This document shows positions 15,569-23,320 of a stretch of DNA of 33,247 bases, piece after piece. Position numbers and translations under genes: made by a program. Source of the stretch: CAJGBR01 sp045637425 (GTDB lineage Bacteria > Bacteroidota > Bacteroidia > Bacteroidales > Rikenellaceae); contig JAZTZL010000034.1 of assembly GCA_045637425.1 (NCBI GenBank), forward strand, positions 1 to 33,247, written 5' to 3'. A model generated the notes under the pieces. The model did not search any database, was not told where the DNA came from, and saw nothing but the letters and a program-made list of their open reading frames with translations. Numbering within the stretch: position 1 is the first letter of the stretch; every line of letters begins with the position of its first letter.

Positions 15569-15952
15569 CTATTTAAGATAAGGAGGTTCGTCACCAGTCA
15601 TATACGTGAGATATGCATTGCTTTCGTCAAAACGATTAATCGCACGAATGGTGTATGTAACGGTTGTGTTATACGTTTCTATAACACCCACATAATCTAA
15701 CGTACGGACCTCTTCATCATTTCTTTCCCACCACCATAACCAACTATCGTCAACACCATCAATTGGATTGGACACAAGCAACTCTTCTGTGTACTGGTAA
15801 TAGATTGTAAACAGAAACTCTTCGTTGACATTTACACCTTGAGTAGTGTTCGGTGTAGTGTAAACCACTGGTTTTGGACCAACTGAGTCTGCAATTGCAA
15901 CTCCAACAATTGCGACAAGGCTTAATAAAGCCCAAACAAGATTCTTTTTCAT
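15569..15952 (-). CDS. Unrecognised small secreted protein B1 of the duplicated cassette
   Basis: This 127-residue protein starts MKKNLVWALLSLVAIVGVAIA, a Sec signal peptide with cleavage near AIA|DS. The mature part alternates hydrophobic and polar residues (EEFLFTIYYQY, TVTYTIRAINRF), which suggests a beta-sandwich or Ig-like fold. It is a paralogue of the frameshifted product at 19828-20212; both contain a P-rich start, an EF..TI.Y segment and A.NR..E..AY near the end. It has its own full promoter and is followed 2 nt later by gene A1. The function is unknown. Confidence 0.72.
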   Translation of the reverse strand: MKKNLVWALLSLVAIVGVAIADSVGPKPVVYTTPNTTQGVNVNEEFLFTIYYQYTEELLVSNPIDGVDDSWLWWWERNDEEVRTLDYVGVIETYNTTVTYTIRAINRFDESNAYLTYMTGDEPPYLK

Positions 15953-15993
15953 AAGAAAAGATTTTTATACAAACACAACTCGTGTCTGCATCA

Positions 15994-16025
15994 CAAATAT
16001 AGTGTGTAAAATACAATATTTCAAA
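15994..16025 (-). promoter_or_regulatory. Promoter of secreted cassette 1
   Basis: On the minus strand TTTG (16022-16025), a 20-nt spacer and TATATTTG (15994-16001) match the consensus exactly. The B1 start codon is 41 nt downstream. Confidence 0.8.
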
Positions 16026-16101
16026 TAATTGTGAAGCTTTTTTGCAAAATTTCCAATTTTTGATTTATATCATTTTGATAATCAATATACTATCAAACAA
16101 A

Positions 16102-16129
16102 AAAGACCGACTCTTGCGAATCGGTCTTT
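16102..16129 (-). terminator. Terminator of the tRNA-Lys transcript
   Basis: A 9-bp stem AAAGACCGA/TCGGTCTTT (16102-16110 with 16121-16129) is followed on the minus strand by further T residues. It lies 13 nt past the second tRNA. Confidence 0.8.
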
Positions 16130-16142
16130 CTGGTTTTATCTG

Positions 16143-16215
16143 TGGTCCCTCAGGGGCTCGAACCCTGGACCCCAACATTAAGAGTGTCGTGCTCTACCAG
16201 CTGAGCTAAGGAACC
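16143..16215 (-). tRNA. tRNA-Lys (anticodon CUU)
   Basis: A 73-nt cloverleaf folds with acceptor stem GGTTCCT/AGGGACC (one G-U), anticodon loop CTCTTAA giving CUU, and a T-loop TTCGAGC. The 3' CCA is not encoded. It follows the other tRNA-Lys by 6 nt in one transcript. Confidence 0.95.
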
Positions 16216-16221
16216 TCCGAG

Positions 16222-16294
16222 TGATCCAGCCGGGGCTCGAACCCGGGACCCCAACATTAAAAGTGTTGTGCTCTACCAGCTGAGCTACTGAATC
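16222..16294 (-). tRNA. tRNA-Lys (anticodon UUU)
   Basis: A 73-nt cloverleaf has acceptor stem GATTCAG/CTGGATC (one G-U) and anticodon loop CTTTTAA giving UUU. The D-arm, T-loop and most of the anticodon stem match the CUU isoacceptor downstream, so the pair arose by duplication. CCA is not encoded. Confidence 0.95.
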
Positions 16295-16310
16295 TCCCTC
16301 AATTGCGGTG

Positions 16311-16342
16311 CAAAGGTAGTATGAATTTTGGTTACTACCAAA
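16311..16342 (-). promoter_or_regulatory. Promoter of the tRNA-Lys pair
   Basis: On the minus strand TTTG (16339-16342), a 20-nt spacer and TACCTTTG (16311-16318) form a full consensus, 16 nt before the first tRNA. Confidence 0.85.
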
Positions 16343-16388
16343 TTTTTGACACTATTTTTTTCAAAAAGTTTCAAAAAGTGATAATTTC

Positions 16389-17873
16389 CTATTCGTAGCT
16401 ACCACTTTTCAGCATTGAAACTTCAGCATCTGTCAAGAATCTCCAGCGTCCGCGAGGCAGATTTTTCTTAGTCAAACCTGCGAAATAGACTCTGTCGAGT
16501 TTCACTACGCTGTAGCCGAGCGATTCGAAAAGGCGTCTTACCACGCGATTTCGGCCGCTGTGAATTTCGATGCCAATTTGGCGTTTCGATTCGCTGGTGT
16601 ACTGAATATCATCAACTTCCACTACACCATCTTCGAGTTCTACGCCGTTGTAAATCTTCTGCAAGTCCTCTACCGATACGTTTTTGTTCAAATCGACCTG
16701 ATAGATTTTCTTCTTGTTGTATGACGGGTGAGTCAGTTTCTTGGTCAAATCGCCATCGTTTGTGATGAGCAATACGCCCAAACTGTTCTTGTCCAGACGG
16801 CCTACAGGGTAGACACGTTCTTGGCAAGCATTGCTAATCAGCGAGATAACTGTTTTGTCGGTATTCGGGTCTTCGATTGTAGTAACATAACCTTTCGGCT
16901 TGTTCATCAATATATAAACCTTTTTTTCGCCTTTGAGTCGCTGGCCGTTGTAGATTACCTCGTCGGTGTTGTTGATTTTCGCGCCGAGTTCGGTAACGAC
17001 TACGCCATTGACCATAACCAAACCTTGTGAAATCAGTTCATCTGCCTCGCGACGAGAACAAATGCCCGACATCGAAATAAATCGGTTCAGGCGCATTGTT
17101 TCAGGCATCGACGGTGCTGCATCGTAACTCGGATATGCAGCTTTGGCAGACTCTCTGCGGTTATCTCTCTTGTTGAATGATCTTTTTTCGCCTCTCTCAA
17201 ATCTACCGCCTCTTTCACCTCTTTCTTCTCTGCCGAATTTTTCGCCTCTGAATCTGTTTTCTCTCGATTCGAAATCAGAACGGCGTTCATCGTTGCGATT
17301 GAATCTTGGTTTTGAGAATCTATCCTCTCTTGATGCTCCCTCTTCATCGCGGTTGAAACGACGATTAGGACGTTCCGAGTTATTAAATCTCGGACGGTTT
17401 TCTGAATCGAAATTTGGGTTGAACGAACGACGTGCGGGTCTCTCTGCAGACTCATTGCGGTTGAATCTCGATTCACCTCTCTCTTCTCGATTGAAACGAC
17501 GTGGTCTTTCCTCTTGTTCGTTGCGGTCAAAACGGCGAGTTCTGTCGTTTTGCTCATCGCGGTTGAAACGACGTGGTCTTTCGTCTTGTTCATTGCGGTC
17601 GAATTGGCGAGCGCGGCTCTCCTTTTCGAATGAACGTCTTGGCGAGCGTTCCTCTCTGGGTGTGAACGAGTCTTGATTTCGTTGTCTGCGGTCCTTCATA
17701 AACGAACGACCTGTGAAGTCCTCGGGCGTAGCACCATCGGTGTTTTGTCCCGAGCGTTTTCTGTGAATCGTTGAATCTTCACGATTGAAGCGATTGTTGT
17801 GAGGAGTTCTGTTTTCACTCTCCTCAGAGCGGAATCGTCTGTTCGATTCGCCTTTGTCAAAGTAATTTCCCAT
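16389..17873 (-). CDS. RluB/RsuA-family rRNA pseudouridine synthase with long Arg-rich N-terminus
   Basis: The C-terminal half of this 494-residue protein is a complete pseudouridine synthase. An S4 RNA-binding domain starts near residue 259 (MRLNRFISMSGICSRREADELI), and the catalytic motif YPVGRLDKNSLG places the catalytic Asp at residue 360. It should modify 23S rRNA. The first 255 residues are low complexity, rich in Arg, Asn, Glu and Phe, and almost certainly disordered. Residues 89-136 hold four copies of a 12-residue unit like RRFNRDEQNDRT. Long basic N-terminal extensions recur in Bacteroidota homologues, so this looks normal for the phylum rather than a fusion error. The true start could be any of a few codons near 17873. 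Confidence 0.88.
   Translation of the reverse strand: MGNYFDKGESNRRFRSEESENRTPHNNRFNREDSTIHRKRSGQNTDGATPEDFTGRSFMKDRRQRNQDSFTPREERSPRRSFEKESRARQFDRNEQDERPRRFNRDEQNDRTRRFDRNEQEERPRRFNREERGESRFNRNESAERPARRSFNPNFDSENRPRFNNSERPNRRFNRDEEGASREDRFSKPRFNRNDERRSDFESRENRFRGEKFGREERGERGGRFERGEKRSFNKRDNRRESAKAAYPSYDAAPSMPETMRLNRFISMSGICSRREADELISQGLVMVNGVVVTELGAKINNTDEVIYNGQRLKGEKKVYILMNKPKGYVTTIEDPNTDKTVISLISNACQERVYPVGRLDKNSLGVLLITNDGDLTKKLTHPSYNKKKIYQVDLNKNVSVEDLQKIYNGVELEDGVVEVDDIQYTSESKRQIGIEIHSGRNRVVRRLFESLGYSVVKLDRVYFAGLTKKNLPRGRWRFLTDAEVSMLKSGSYE
17466..17609 (-). repeat. Four tandem 36-bp units in the rluB-like gene
   Basis: Four diverged 36-bp units encode the 12-residue motif R(R/Q)F(D/N)R(N/D)EQ(D/N/E)(E/D)R(P/T), residues 89-136. 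Alternate units are most alike, which suggests an ancestral 72-bp duplication. Confidence 0.7.
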
Positions 17874-17915
17874 AATATTTTGTAGAATCTCTATTGCGGA
17901 AAAACAAAATTAAGG

Positions 17916-17970
17916 TTGTGAATTTTAATCATTTTCGTAACTTTGTCCGCAAAAAATCGCTGCAAAGGTA
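17916..17970. promoter_or_regulatory. Face-to-face promoters of rluB-like and malY-like genes
   Basis: On the plus strand TTG (17916-17918), a 19-nt spacer and TAACTTTG (17938-17945) point right toward the aminotransferase. On the minus strand TACCTTTG (complement at 17963-17970) points left toward the pseudouridine synthase. The expected start sites fall within a few bases of each other. Confidence 0.55.
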
Positions 17971-18029
17971 ACTATTTTTAATTGAAATATATACAAGCAT
18001 TTTCGGAATTAATTATAACAGACAGAAAT

Positions 18030-19211
18030 ATGACTTATGATTTTGAGCGTCTTGTCGAGCGACGCGGTACGAATTGTGAAAAATATGATGGTTGTTTCAG
18101 GATATTTGGAACAGAAGAATTGCTGCCGATGTGGGTAGCCGATATGGATTTTGAGACTCCGTCATTCATCATCGAAGCAATGGAGGATCGTCTTAAGCAT
18201 CACGTCTTGGGCTATTCTCTGCGTCCTGACAGCTATTACAATGCAGTTCAGGGTTGGCTTGCCAGACGTTGGCAGTGGCAGGTCGATAAACAGTGGATTG
18301 AGTTTACACCAGGTACGGTCTGTGCTGTGAGCCTTGCCATTCAGGCATTTACTTCGGAAGGCGACGGCGTAGTTATCCAGACTCCGGTTTATGGACCTTT
18401 CTCGTGGGTTATCGAGGGCAATGGCCGTCGTGTTGAGCGCAACAGAATGAAATATCTGCCCGATGGTCGAGCCGAAATTGACTTTGATGACCTTGAGGTG
18501 AGATTGTCGCGTTCGAAGATGTTCATTTTGTGTAATCCTCACAATCCGACAGGGCGAGTCTACACTCAAGAGGAGTTGGCTCGCATAGCCGAGTTGTGTA
18601 AAAAATATGATGTCATAGTTGTAGCCGATGAAATTCACTGCGACTTGGTGCAAAAACCATACCGTCACATTCACTTCGCATCGCTTGACGAAGATGCGTC
18701 GCATCGTTCGGTTACGATAATTTCGCCTGCGAAGAGTTTCAACGTAGCAGGTTTGAGTTCATCGGTGGTTATTGTGCCAGATGCGGCAATGAGAGAGCGT
18801 TTCCATCAAGCCGAGGAGGCAATCCACGTAGGACAGGGCAATATTTTTGGTACGATTGCCATTGAGCAGGCCTTCACACACGGTGATGAATGGGTAGATC
18901 AACTTAACGACTACATAGGCGGAAATATTGATTTCATTTTGAAATTCCTCGCAGAAAAGATACCTTCAGTGAAGTGCTACCGCCCTGAGGCTATGTATTT
19001 GATTTGGCTGGATTTCACCGAATGGGGAATGACTCATAAGGAGTTGTGTGATTTTATGCTGAACGCTGCTCGCATCGGAATGACCGAGGGGCGTTTTTTC
19101 GGAGTCGAAGGTGAGGGGTATATGCGTATGAATGTAGCTGCGCCGAGGTCGGTCATCGAACAGGCAATGAACCAGCTATACGAAGCATCGCTACAGCTGA
19201 AAAATTTGTAA
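18030..19211 (+). CDS. MalY/PatB-type PLP-dependent aminotransferase or cystathionine beta-lyase
   Basis: The 393-residue fold-type I PLP enzyme starts MTYDFERLVERRGTNCEKYD and has the MalY/PatB marker PMWVADMDFETP near residue 32. NPHNPTGRVY and VVADEIHCDL bind the cofactor, and the PLP lysine is in SPAKSFNVAGL near residue 234. Family members cleave cystathionine or other C-S bonds to ammonia, pyruvate and a thiol; some act mainly as aminotransferases. I chose the ATG at 18030; a longer frame starts with TTG at 17982. It is monocistronic, with a bidirectional terminator downstream. Confidence 0.87.
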   Translation: MTYDFERLVERRGTNCEKYDGCFRIFGTEELLPMWVADMDFETPSFIIEAMEDRLKHHVLGYSLRPDSYYNAVQGWLARRWQWQVDKQWIEFTPGTVCAVSLAIQAFTSEGDGVVIQTPVYGPFSWVIEGNGRRVERNRMKYLPDGRAEIDFDDLEVRLSRSKMFILCNPHNPTGRVYTQEELARIAELCKKYDVIVVADEIHCDLVQKPYRHIHFASLDEDASHRSVTIISPAKSFNVAGLSSSVVIVPDAAMRERFHQAEEAIHVGQGNIFGTIAIEQAFTHGDEWVDQLNDYIGGNIDFILKFLAEKIPSVKCYRPEAMYLIWLDFTEWGMTHKELCDFMLNAARIGMTEGRFFGVEGEGYMRMNVAAPRSVIEQAMNQLYEASLQLKNL

Positions 19212-19249
19212 ATGTGTATTATATTGCACCTAATTAGTGTTGCAAAAAA

Positions 19250-19285
19250 CAAGCAACGCCTGCTCTTTGTGATAGGCGTTGCTTG
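19250..19285. terminator. Bidirectional terminator between malY-like gene and gene A2
   Basis: A perfect 12-bp stem (19250-19261 with 19274-19285) with a 12-nt loop lies between the two converging stops. A six-A run on the left gives a T-tract for the minus-strand transcript. Confidence 0.75.
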
Positions 19286-19291
19286 TCAAGT

Positions 19292-19831
19292 TTATTTCCA
19301 GCGAGTGTTTCCTAAACGAGGTTGGAAATCGTTAAAACTACCGCCAGCAATCGAGTCTAAATATTTCTCTTGTTCCCCCCAATTCATTTTTTTCATTCGA
19401 GAAACTACTTCTTCATATTTATCTGGGTCTACAACCGTAATTAGTTTCCCAATTTCGTGTATATTACCAGTACTAGTGTATACTTTAATACTGCACCATT
19501 TTGTTTTTTCAGGTTTTAATGTTACCATCCAAACTTCTTTTTTTAAGTCCTCAGGAGTTGTACAGGCTCCATTTTCAGCCTCTATTTTTACAACATACTC
19601 TCTCATAAAAACAGTTTTAACCCGAACAGTATCACCTTTGGCTATGACAACTTTATCTGCCTTTGACTTTAAGAGTTTACCATTTAAAGCCAAGTGTTTA
19701 AATGTAGACGAAATTGAGTCCTTTTTGGGGTCACCGGGAGGAGGGATAATTCTCTTTATATCATATTGTGCATTGGCTGAATATGAGAGTATGCACAATA
19801 ATGCAACTAGAAAATTTGCGAACTTTTTCAT
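19292..19831 (-). CDS. Unrecognised secreted protein A2, paralogue of A1
   Basis: The 179-residue protein has a Sec signal peptide (MKKFANFLVALLCILSYSANAQ) and then the same block pattern as the product at 15006-15566: KDSI, TFKHLAL, IAKGDTVRVKTVF, TPEDLKK, TLKPEKTKW, VVDPDKYEEVV and LDSIAGG. The mature regions have diverged while these blocks stay in order, so both copies have been under selection. The start overlaps the stop of the preceding gene as ATGA, which implies translational coupling. Because that preceding gene is frameshifted, expression of this one may be reduced unless it has its own initiation. The function is unknown. Confidence 0.72.
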   Translation of the reverse strand: MKKFANFLVALLCILSYSANAQYDIKRIIPPPGDPKKDSISSTFKHLALNGKLLKSKADKVVIAKGDTVRVKTVFMREYVVKIEAENGACTTPEDLKKEVWMVTLKPEKTKWCSIKVYTSTGNIHEIGKLITVVDPDKYEEVVSRMKKMNWGEQEKYLDSIAGGSFNDFQPRLGNTRWK

Positions 19832-20212
19832 AGTATTGCACCTGATGATGAATAATATGCATATGCAATTTCAGAAAAGTTTCTGTTTGATGCAATTATT
19901 TCATACTGAACAGAAATATTTGGTACATTAATAATGGAATAGTAGTTAAATGACCTTATATCAGACTTGTATGCATCATCGGAATCCAGAATTCTTACAT
20001 ATGTATTACTATGAGAAGGTGTGATAAAAATGCTTCTTGTGAACCTATAAGAGATGGTCATCATAAATTCCATATATGGAGAAACAATAGCTTCTGATGG
20101 TGAAACTGCCACAATTGGCGCCCTATAATCAGGTTCTTCATCATCCCGCAGATGCAACAACTGTTCCGAGAACAGCAAGGCTTAATAAAGCCCAACGAAA
20201 TACTTTTTTCAT
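19828..20212 (-). pseudogene. Frameshifted small secreted protein B2, paralogue of B1
   Basis: A start at 20212 reads a good signal peptide, MKKVFRWALLSLAVLGTVVASAG, then meets TGA at once. Skipping one G in the GGG at 20145-20147 gives ...VVASA|DDEEPDYRAPIVAVSPS and stays open to 19828. That restores an ASA cleavage site and a mature domain homologous to B1. The open frame read without the shift starts inside the signal sequence and lacks an export signal. So a one-base insertion, recent decay, a sequencing error or an unusual +1 frameshift explains the locus. An intact promoter lies upstream. Confidence 0.72.
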
Positions 20213-20259
20213 ACTCTTTAATTTTTTTGAGTTAAACAATTAATTTTAATTGTGTACTG

Positions 20260-20291
20260 CAAATGTATAAATTTTATGTTTAATTTACAAA
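20260..20291 (-). promoter_or_regulatory. Promoter of secreted cassette 2
   Basis: On the minus strand TTTG (20288-20291), a 20-nt spacer and TACATTTG (20260-20267) match the consensus, 47 nt before the B2 start. Spacing and layout match the cassette 1 promoter. Confidence 0.8.
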
Positions 20292-20331
20292 TAAAATGTT
20301 GTATTTATTTGTTGTGTAGTAAAAAATTAAA

Positions 20332-20357
20332 CCTACCTGACAATACAGTCGGGTAGG
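20332..20357 (-). terminator. pyk intrinsic terminator
   Basis: A 10-bp stem with one G-U/A-C difference (20332-20341 with 20348-20357) and a 6-nt loop is followed on the minus strand by TTTAATTTTTTAC. It separates pyk from secreted cassette 2. Confidence 0.8.
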
Positions 20358-20383
20358 CTCTTATGCGTAGAATAAACTGAGTT

Positions 20384-21829
20384 TTACAAATGTTTTGGTA
20401 GGCAGCGTTCGACCAATGCGAATACCTGACCAATCTCCATAAATGATGCTCCTCTTACTGCGCCGAAGTTTCCGCCTACTACGACAATGAGGTCCTCGCG
20501 ATTGATTTTGCCATTTTGTACAAGTTCGTCCAAAATGCTCAGTAGGAATCTGTCGTGCGTGAGCGCCGGCTCGCGATACTCTGCATAAATGCCATACGAA
20601 AGAGCCAACTCTCTCATAACGTGTTTTCTGTAGCAGATTGCATAGACAGTCTTGCTGCCTCTGAATGCCGATAGATAACGACCTGTTCTGCCCGAGAGTG
20701 AATCGATAACAATCGCCTTAATCGGCAGATTGACTGAGGCTCTAACTGCCGAACGTGCTAATTGGGCAGTAATCTCATTATTGATTCTGACCATATTGAT
20801 GTCGATTATCGGAGAGGTGTGTTGCTCGATTTCGCGAGCAATCTTTGCCATAGTTCTCACCGCTTCGACAGGATATTGTCCCGATGCTGTCTCTCCGCTA
20901 AGCATTATGGCGTCTACTCGCTGATAGATGGCATTTGCTACGTCGCTTACCTCGGCTCGAGTTGGACGTGGAGAGGATATCATCGAGTGCAACATCTGCG
21001 TAGCAATAATCACAGGTTTCTTGCTCTCGATACATTTTTTCACGAGGTCGCGCTGGATTTCAGGGATTTGTTCTGCGGGAATTTCTACGCCCAAATCGCC
21101 ACGGGCAACCATAATGCCGTAAGTTACGTCCAATATCTCATCGATGTTGTCTACACCTTCACGATTCTCGATTTTTGATATTATCTTGATATTGCTCGCC
21201 TTTGTGTCGAGTATTTGCTGTACCTCGAGTACATCTTTTGCACTACGCACAAATGAGTGGGCTATGAAGTCAATCTCATTGTCTATCGCCCAATTAATGA
21301 ACATTCGGTCACGTTCGGTCAGCGAGGGTAAATCAATCTTAACATCTGGTACATTTACACTTTTGCGTCCTTTGATTACTCCGTCATTTGCCACTTCGCA
21401 AATCAGGTCGCCATCTTTCTTGTCTGTAACTACGAGTTCCAGGTCGCCGTCATCAATCAGCACTGATGCGCCTATGGGTACCTCATTATAGAAATTGCTG
21501 TAATTGACAAGTATGCGGTTGCAGTTCGACTGCTCGTCATTTGACGTGCCTCTCATTCTGACAATTTGACCTCTCCTTACACTCACACCGCCGTCGCACT
21601 CCTCGGCCATACCCGTAACTCTAAGTTCCGGACCTTTGGTGTCAATCAGTATTCCGATGCGTTCGCTCACCGCACGAACATTGCGCACTATGGACAGCGC
21701 TCCGTCCGGAGTCAAATGTGCTGTATTTATGCGCACTACGTCCATTCCCTCATTGAATAATTCCGTGAGAAACTCAACAGAGCAATTGAGGTCGGATATA
21801 GTAGCAACTATTTTCGTCTTCTTTTCCAT
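20384..21829 (-). CDS. pyk: Pyruvate kinase
   Basis: The 481-residue cytoplasmic enzyme converts phosphoenolpyruvate and ADP to pyruvate and ATP. Family blocks are plain: KTKIVATISD at the N-terminus, VVRINTAH, LIDTKGPELRVTG, the catalytic-lysine segment IISKIENREGVDNIDEI, MVARGDLGVEIP, and AIMLSGETASGQYPVEAV. Length is typical for a bacterial pyruvate kinase without the extra C-terminal domain. It starts 4 nt after the aroQ stop, so both share a transcript beginning upstream of aroQ. Confidence 0.95.
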   Translation of the reverse strand: MEKKTKIVATISDLNCSVEFLTELFNEGMDVVRINTAHLTPDGALSIVRNVRAVSERIGILIDTKGPELRVTGMAEECDGGVSVRRGQIVRMRGTSNDEQSNCNRILVNYSNFYNEVPIGASVLIDDGDLELVVTDKKDGDLICEVANDGVIKGRKSVNVPDVKIDLPSLTERDRMFINWAIDNEIDFIAHSFVRSAKDVLEVQQILDTKASNIKIISKIENREGVDNIDEILDVTYGIMVARGDLGVEIPAEQIPEIQRDLVKKCIESKKPVIIATQMLHSMISSPRPTRAEVSDVANAIYQRVDAIMLSGETASGQYPVEAVRTMAKIAREIEQHTSPIIDINMVRINNEITAQLARSAVRASVNLPIKAIVIDSLSGRTGRYLSAFRGSKTVYAICYRKHVMRELALSYGIYAEYREPALTHDRFLLSILDELVQNGKINREDLIVVVGGNFGAVRGASFMEIGQVFALVERCLPKHL

Positions 21830-21833
21830 AACA

Positions 21834-22259
21834 TCAAATTAAAAGGGCTTCGACAGCCAATACATATGAATTAAGTCCGAATCCCATAATCGAGCCTTCG
21901 GCGTGAGGCGCTACAAATGAGGTGTGTCTGAACTCCTCCCGTGCCAGAATCGATGAGATATGTACCTCCACAATACGCAATCCTCGTGCCGCAGCGTCTG
22001 CCAGCGCATCTCCGATTGCAACCGACGTGTGTGTATATCCCCCAGCATTGACTATCATAGCGTCATAACAGGTTGCTGCACACTGAATTTTATCAATCAG
22101 TTCGCCTTCGATATTTGATTGATACAGCTCCATTTCCACCTGCGGGAAGCGAGATTTCAGTTGGGGCATAAACTCATCAAAGGTAGTGTTGCCATAGATA
22201 TTGCCGGCACGATGACCAACCATATTCAGGTTCGGGCCATTTAGGATTAATAATTTCAT
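21834..22259 (-). CDS. aroQ: Type II 3-dehydroquinate dehydratase
   Basis: The 141-residue enzyme catalyses the third step of the shikimate pathway. It begins MKLLILNGPNLNM, continues with the active-site segment NAGGYTHTSVAIGDAL and the His-containing EVHISSILAREEFRH, and ends with the family's SIMGFGLNSYVLAVEAL. I use the ATG at 22259, since the frame upstream opens only with TTG near the promoter. It is the first gene of a two-gene unit with pyk. Confidence 0.94.
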   Translation of the reverse strand: MKLLILNGPNLNMVGHRAGNIYGNTTFDEFMPQLKSRFPQVEMELYQSNIEGELIDKIQCAATCYDAMIVNAGGYTHTSVAIGDALADAAARGLRIVEVHISSILAREEFRHTSFVAPHAEGSIMGFGLNSYVLAVEALLI

Positions 22260-22274
22260 TGTGCTAATTTTTTG

Positions 22275-22314
22275 CAAATGTACGCTGTTTTTCGGAATAT
22301 TTGGAGTAATTTTG
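22275..22314. promoter_or_regulatory. Divergent promoter region for aroQ-pyk and thiL operon
   Basis: TACATTTG on the minus strand (complement at 22275-22282) faces aroQ; TAATTTTG on the plus strand (22307-22314) faces thiL. Neither has a perfect TTTG at the -33 position. Confidence 0.5.
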
Positions 22315-22336
22315 TGAATAATTAGATAAAATCTTT

Positions 22337-23308
22337 ATGGGTGAATTTGATTCCATAGCCGAGATTAAGGCGAAATTTGCATCATTAGTCAGCTCTCAGA
22401 TGGAGGGAATTGGCGATGATTGTGCTACGCTTTTTGGCTCGCCGAATCAACTGTTCACTACGGATATATTGGTTGAGGGAGTTCACTTTCTGCGCGATAG
22501 CATTACGCCTCGTGAGTTAGGACGCAAGTCGCTGAGTGTCAGTTTGAGTGATGTTGCTGCAATGGGAGGAACTGCTCAGTCGTCATTTCTCTGTGTAGCC
22601 CTGCCACAATCGGTCGATAACTTATGGTATCAGGAGTTCATTGAGGGCTATCGTGAGGTGTCGCTCGAGTATGGAGTGCCGTTGCTGGGTGGAGATACGA
22701 GCCGGTCACTGCGGGATATTGTCATTAACGTATTGGTAACGGGTACGGTAGCTGCCGAAAACCGAAAGTGTCGTGCTGCGGGACAGAGTGGAGATTTCAT
22801 TTTTGTCAGTTCAGAGTTGGGCAATGCTGCTGCTGGGCTGAAGTTATTGTTGCAGCCCGAGTCGGTTTGCACACCCGAATGTCGTATGAAACTTGTTCAA
22901 GCGCAGAATAATCCTACGCCCGATATGGCGTTGGGAGCGTTGCTGGGTACGATGCCCGAGGTGCACGCAATGATGGACGTCTCGGACGGCGTAGCCTCTG
23001 ACCTGAAACACATTCTGGATAGTTCGGGATTGGGAGCGCAAGTGGAACTCGATAAAATACCCATATCAGAAGAGTTGGCTTCAGTTTGTCGGGATAACGG
23101 CTGGGATTCGATGTCATTGGCTCTGGAGGGTGGTGAGGATTACTGTCTATTGTTCACAGCTTCGGAAGATATTGGTGCAAAGATTGAGTCCTGTACCTCA
23201 TCGAAGATATACTGCATCGGCCGACTGACCGACGAGTGGAACGGAGTGAGATGGGTTAAAGATGGAGAGTCGCAGAGTAGAGATTTTAGGGGATTTACAC
23301 ATTTTTAG
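22337..23308 (+). CDS. thiL: Thiamine-monophosphate kinase
   Basis: The 323-residue enzyme phosphorylates thiamine monophosphate to thiamine diphosphate. The family's N-terminal GIGDDCATL (normally GIGDDAAVL) is at about residues 23-31. LFTTDILVEGVHFL, LSDVAAMGG, LLGGDTSRS, DVSDGVASDL and ALEGGEDYCLLF follow in order. It is the first of three plus-strand genes; thiD starts 12 nt downstream. I see no TPP riboswitch in the short leader. Confidence 0.93.
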   Translation: MGEFDSIAEIKAKFASLVSSQMEGIGDDCATLFGSPNQLFTTDILVEGVHFLRDSITPRELGRKSLSVSLSDVAAMGGTAQSSFLCVALPQSVDNLWYQEFIEGYREVSLEYGVPLLGGDTSRSLRDIVINVLVTGTVAAENRKCRAAGQSGDFIFVSSELGNAAAGLKLLLQPESVCTPECRMKLVQAQNNPTPDMALGALLGTMPEVHAMMDVSDGVASDLKHILDSSGLGAQVELDKIPISEELASVCRDNGWDSMSLALEGGEDYCLLFTASEDIGAKIESCTSSKIYCIGRLTDEWNGVRWVKDGESQSRDFRGFTHF

Positions 23309-23320
23309 ACAACTTAGATT

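Noticed and set aside
16143..16294. Integration site at the tRNA-Lys pair
   Set aside because: No copy of the tRNA 3' end or integrase gene is found nearby; the neighbouring cassette has its own promoter and no visible att repeat.
17466..17609. CRISPR array
   Set aside because: The repeats are diverged, contiguous, in frame and coding, with no unique spacers.
17143..17676. Plus-strand open frame of 177 codons opposite the RluB-like gene
   Set aside because: It is the complement of the Arg-rich repeats, giving a Ser/Leu/Arg-biased shadow with no start signals.
20130..20160. prfB-like programmed +1 frameshift in B2
   Set aside because: A TGA follows, but there is no slippery CTT codon or upstream Shine-Dalgarno-like stimulator; simple indel is the more economical reading.
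22315..22336. TPP riboswitch before thiL-thiD
   Set aside because: The leader is too short and lacks the CTGAGA and ACCTG-type motifs.
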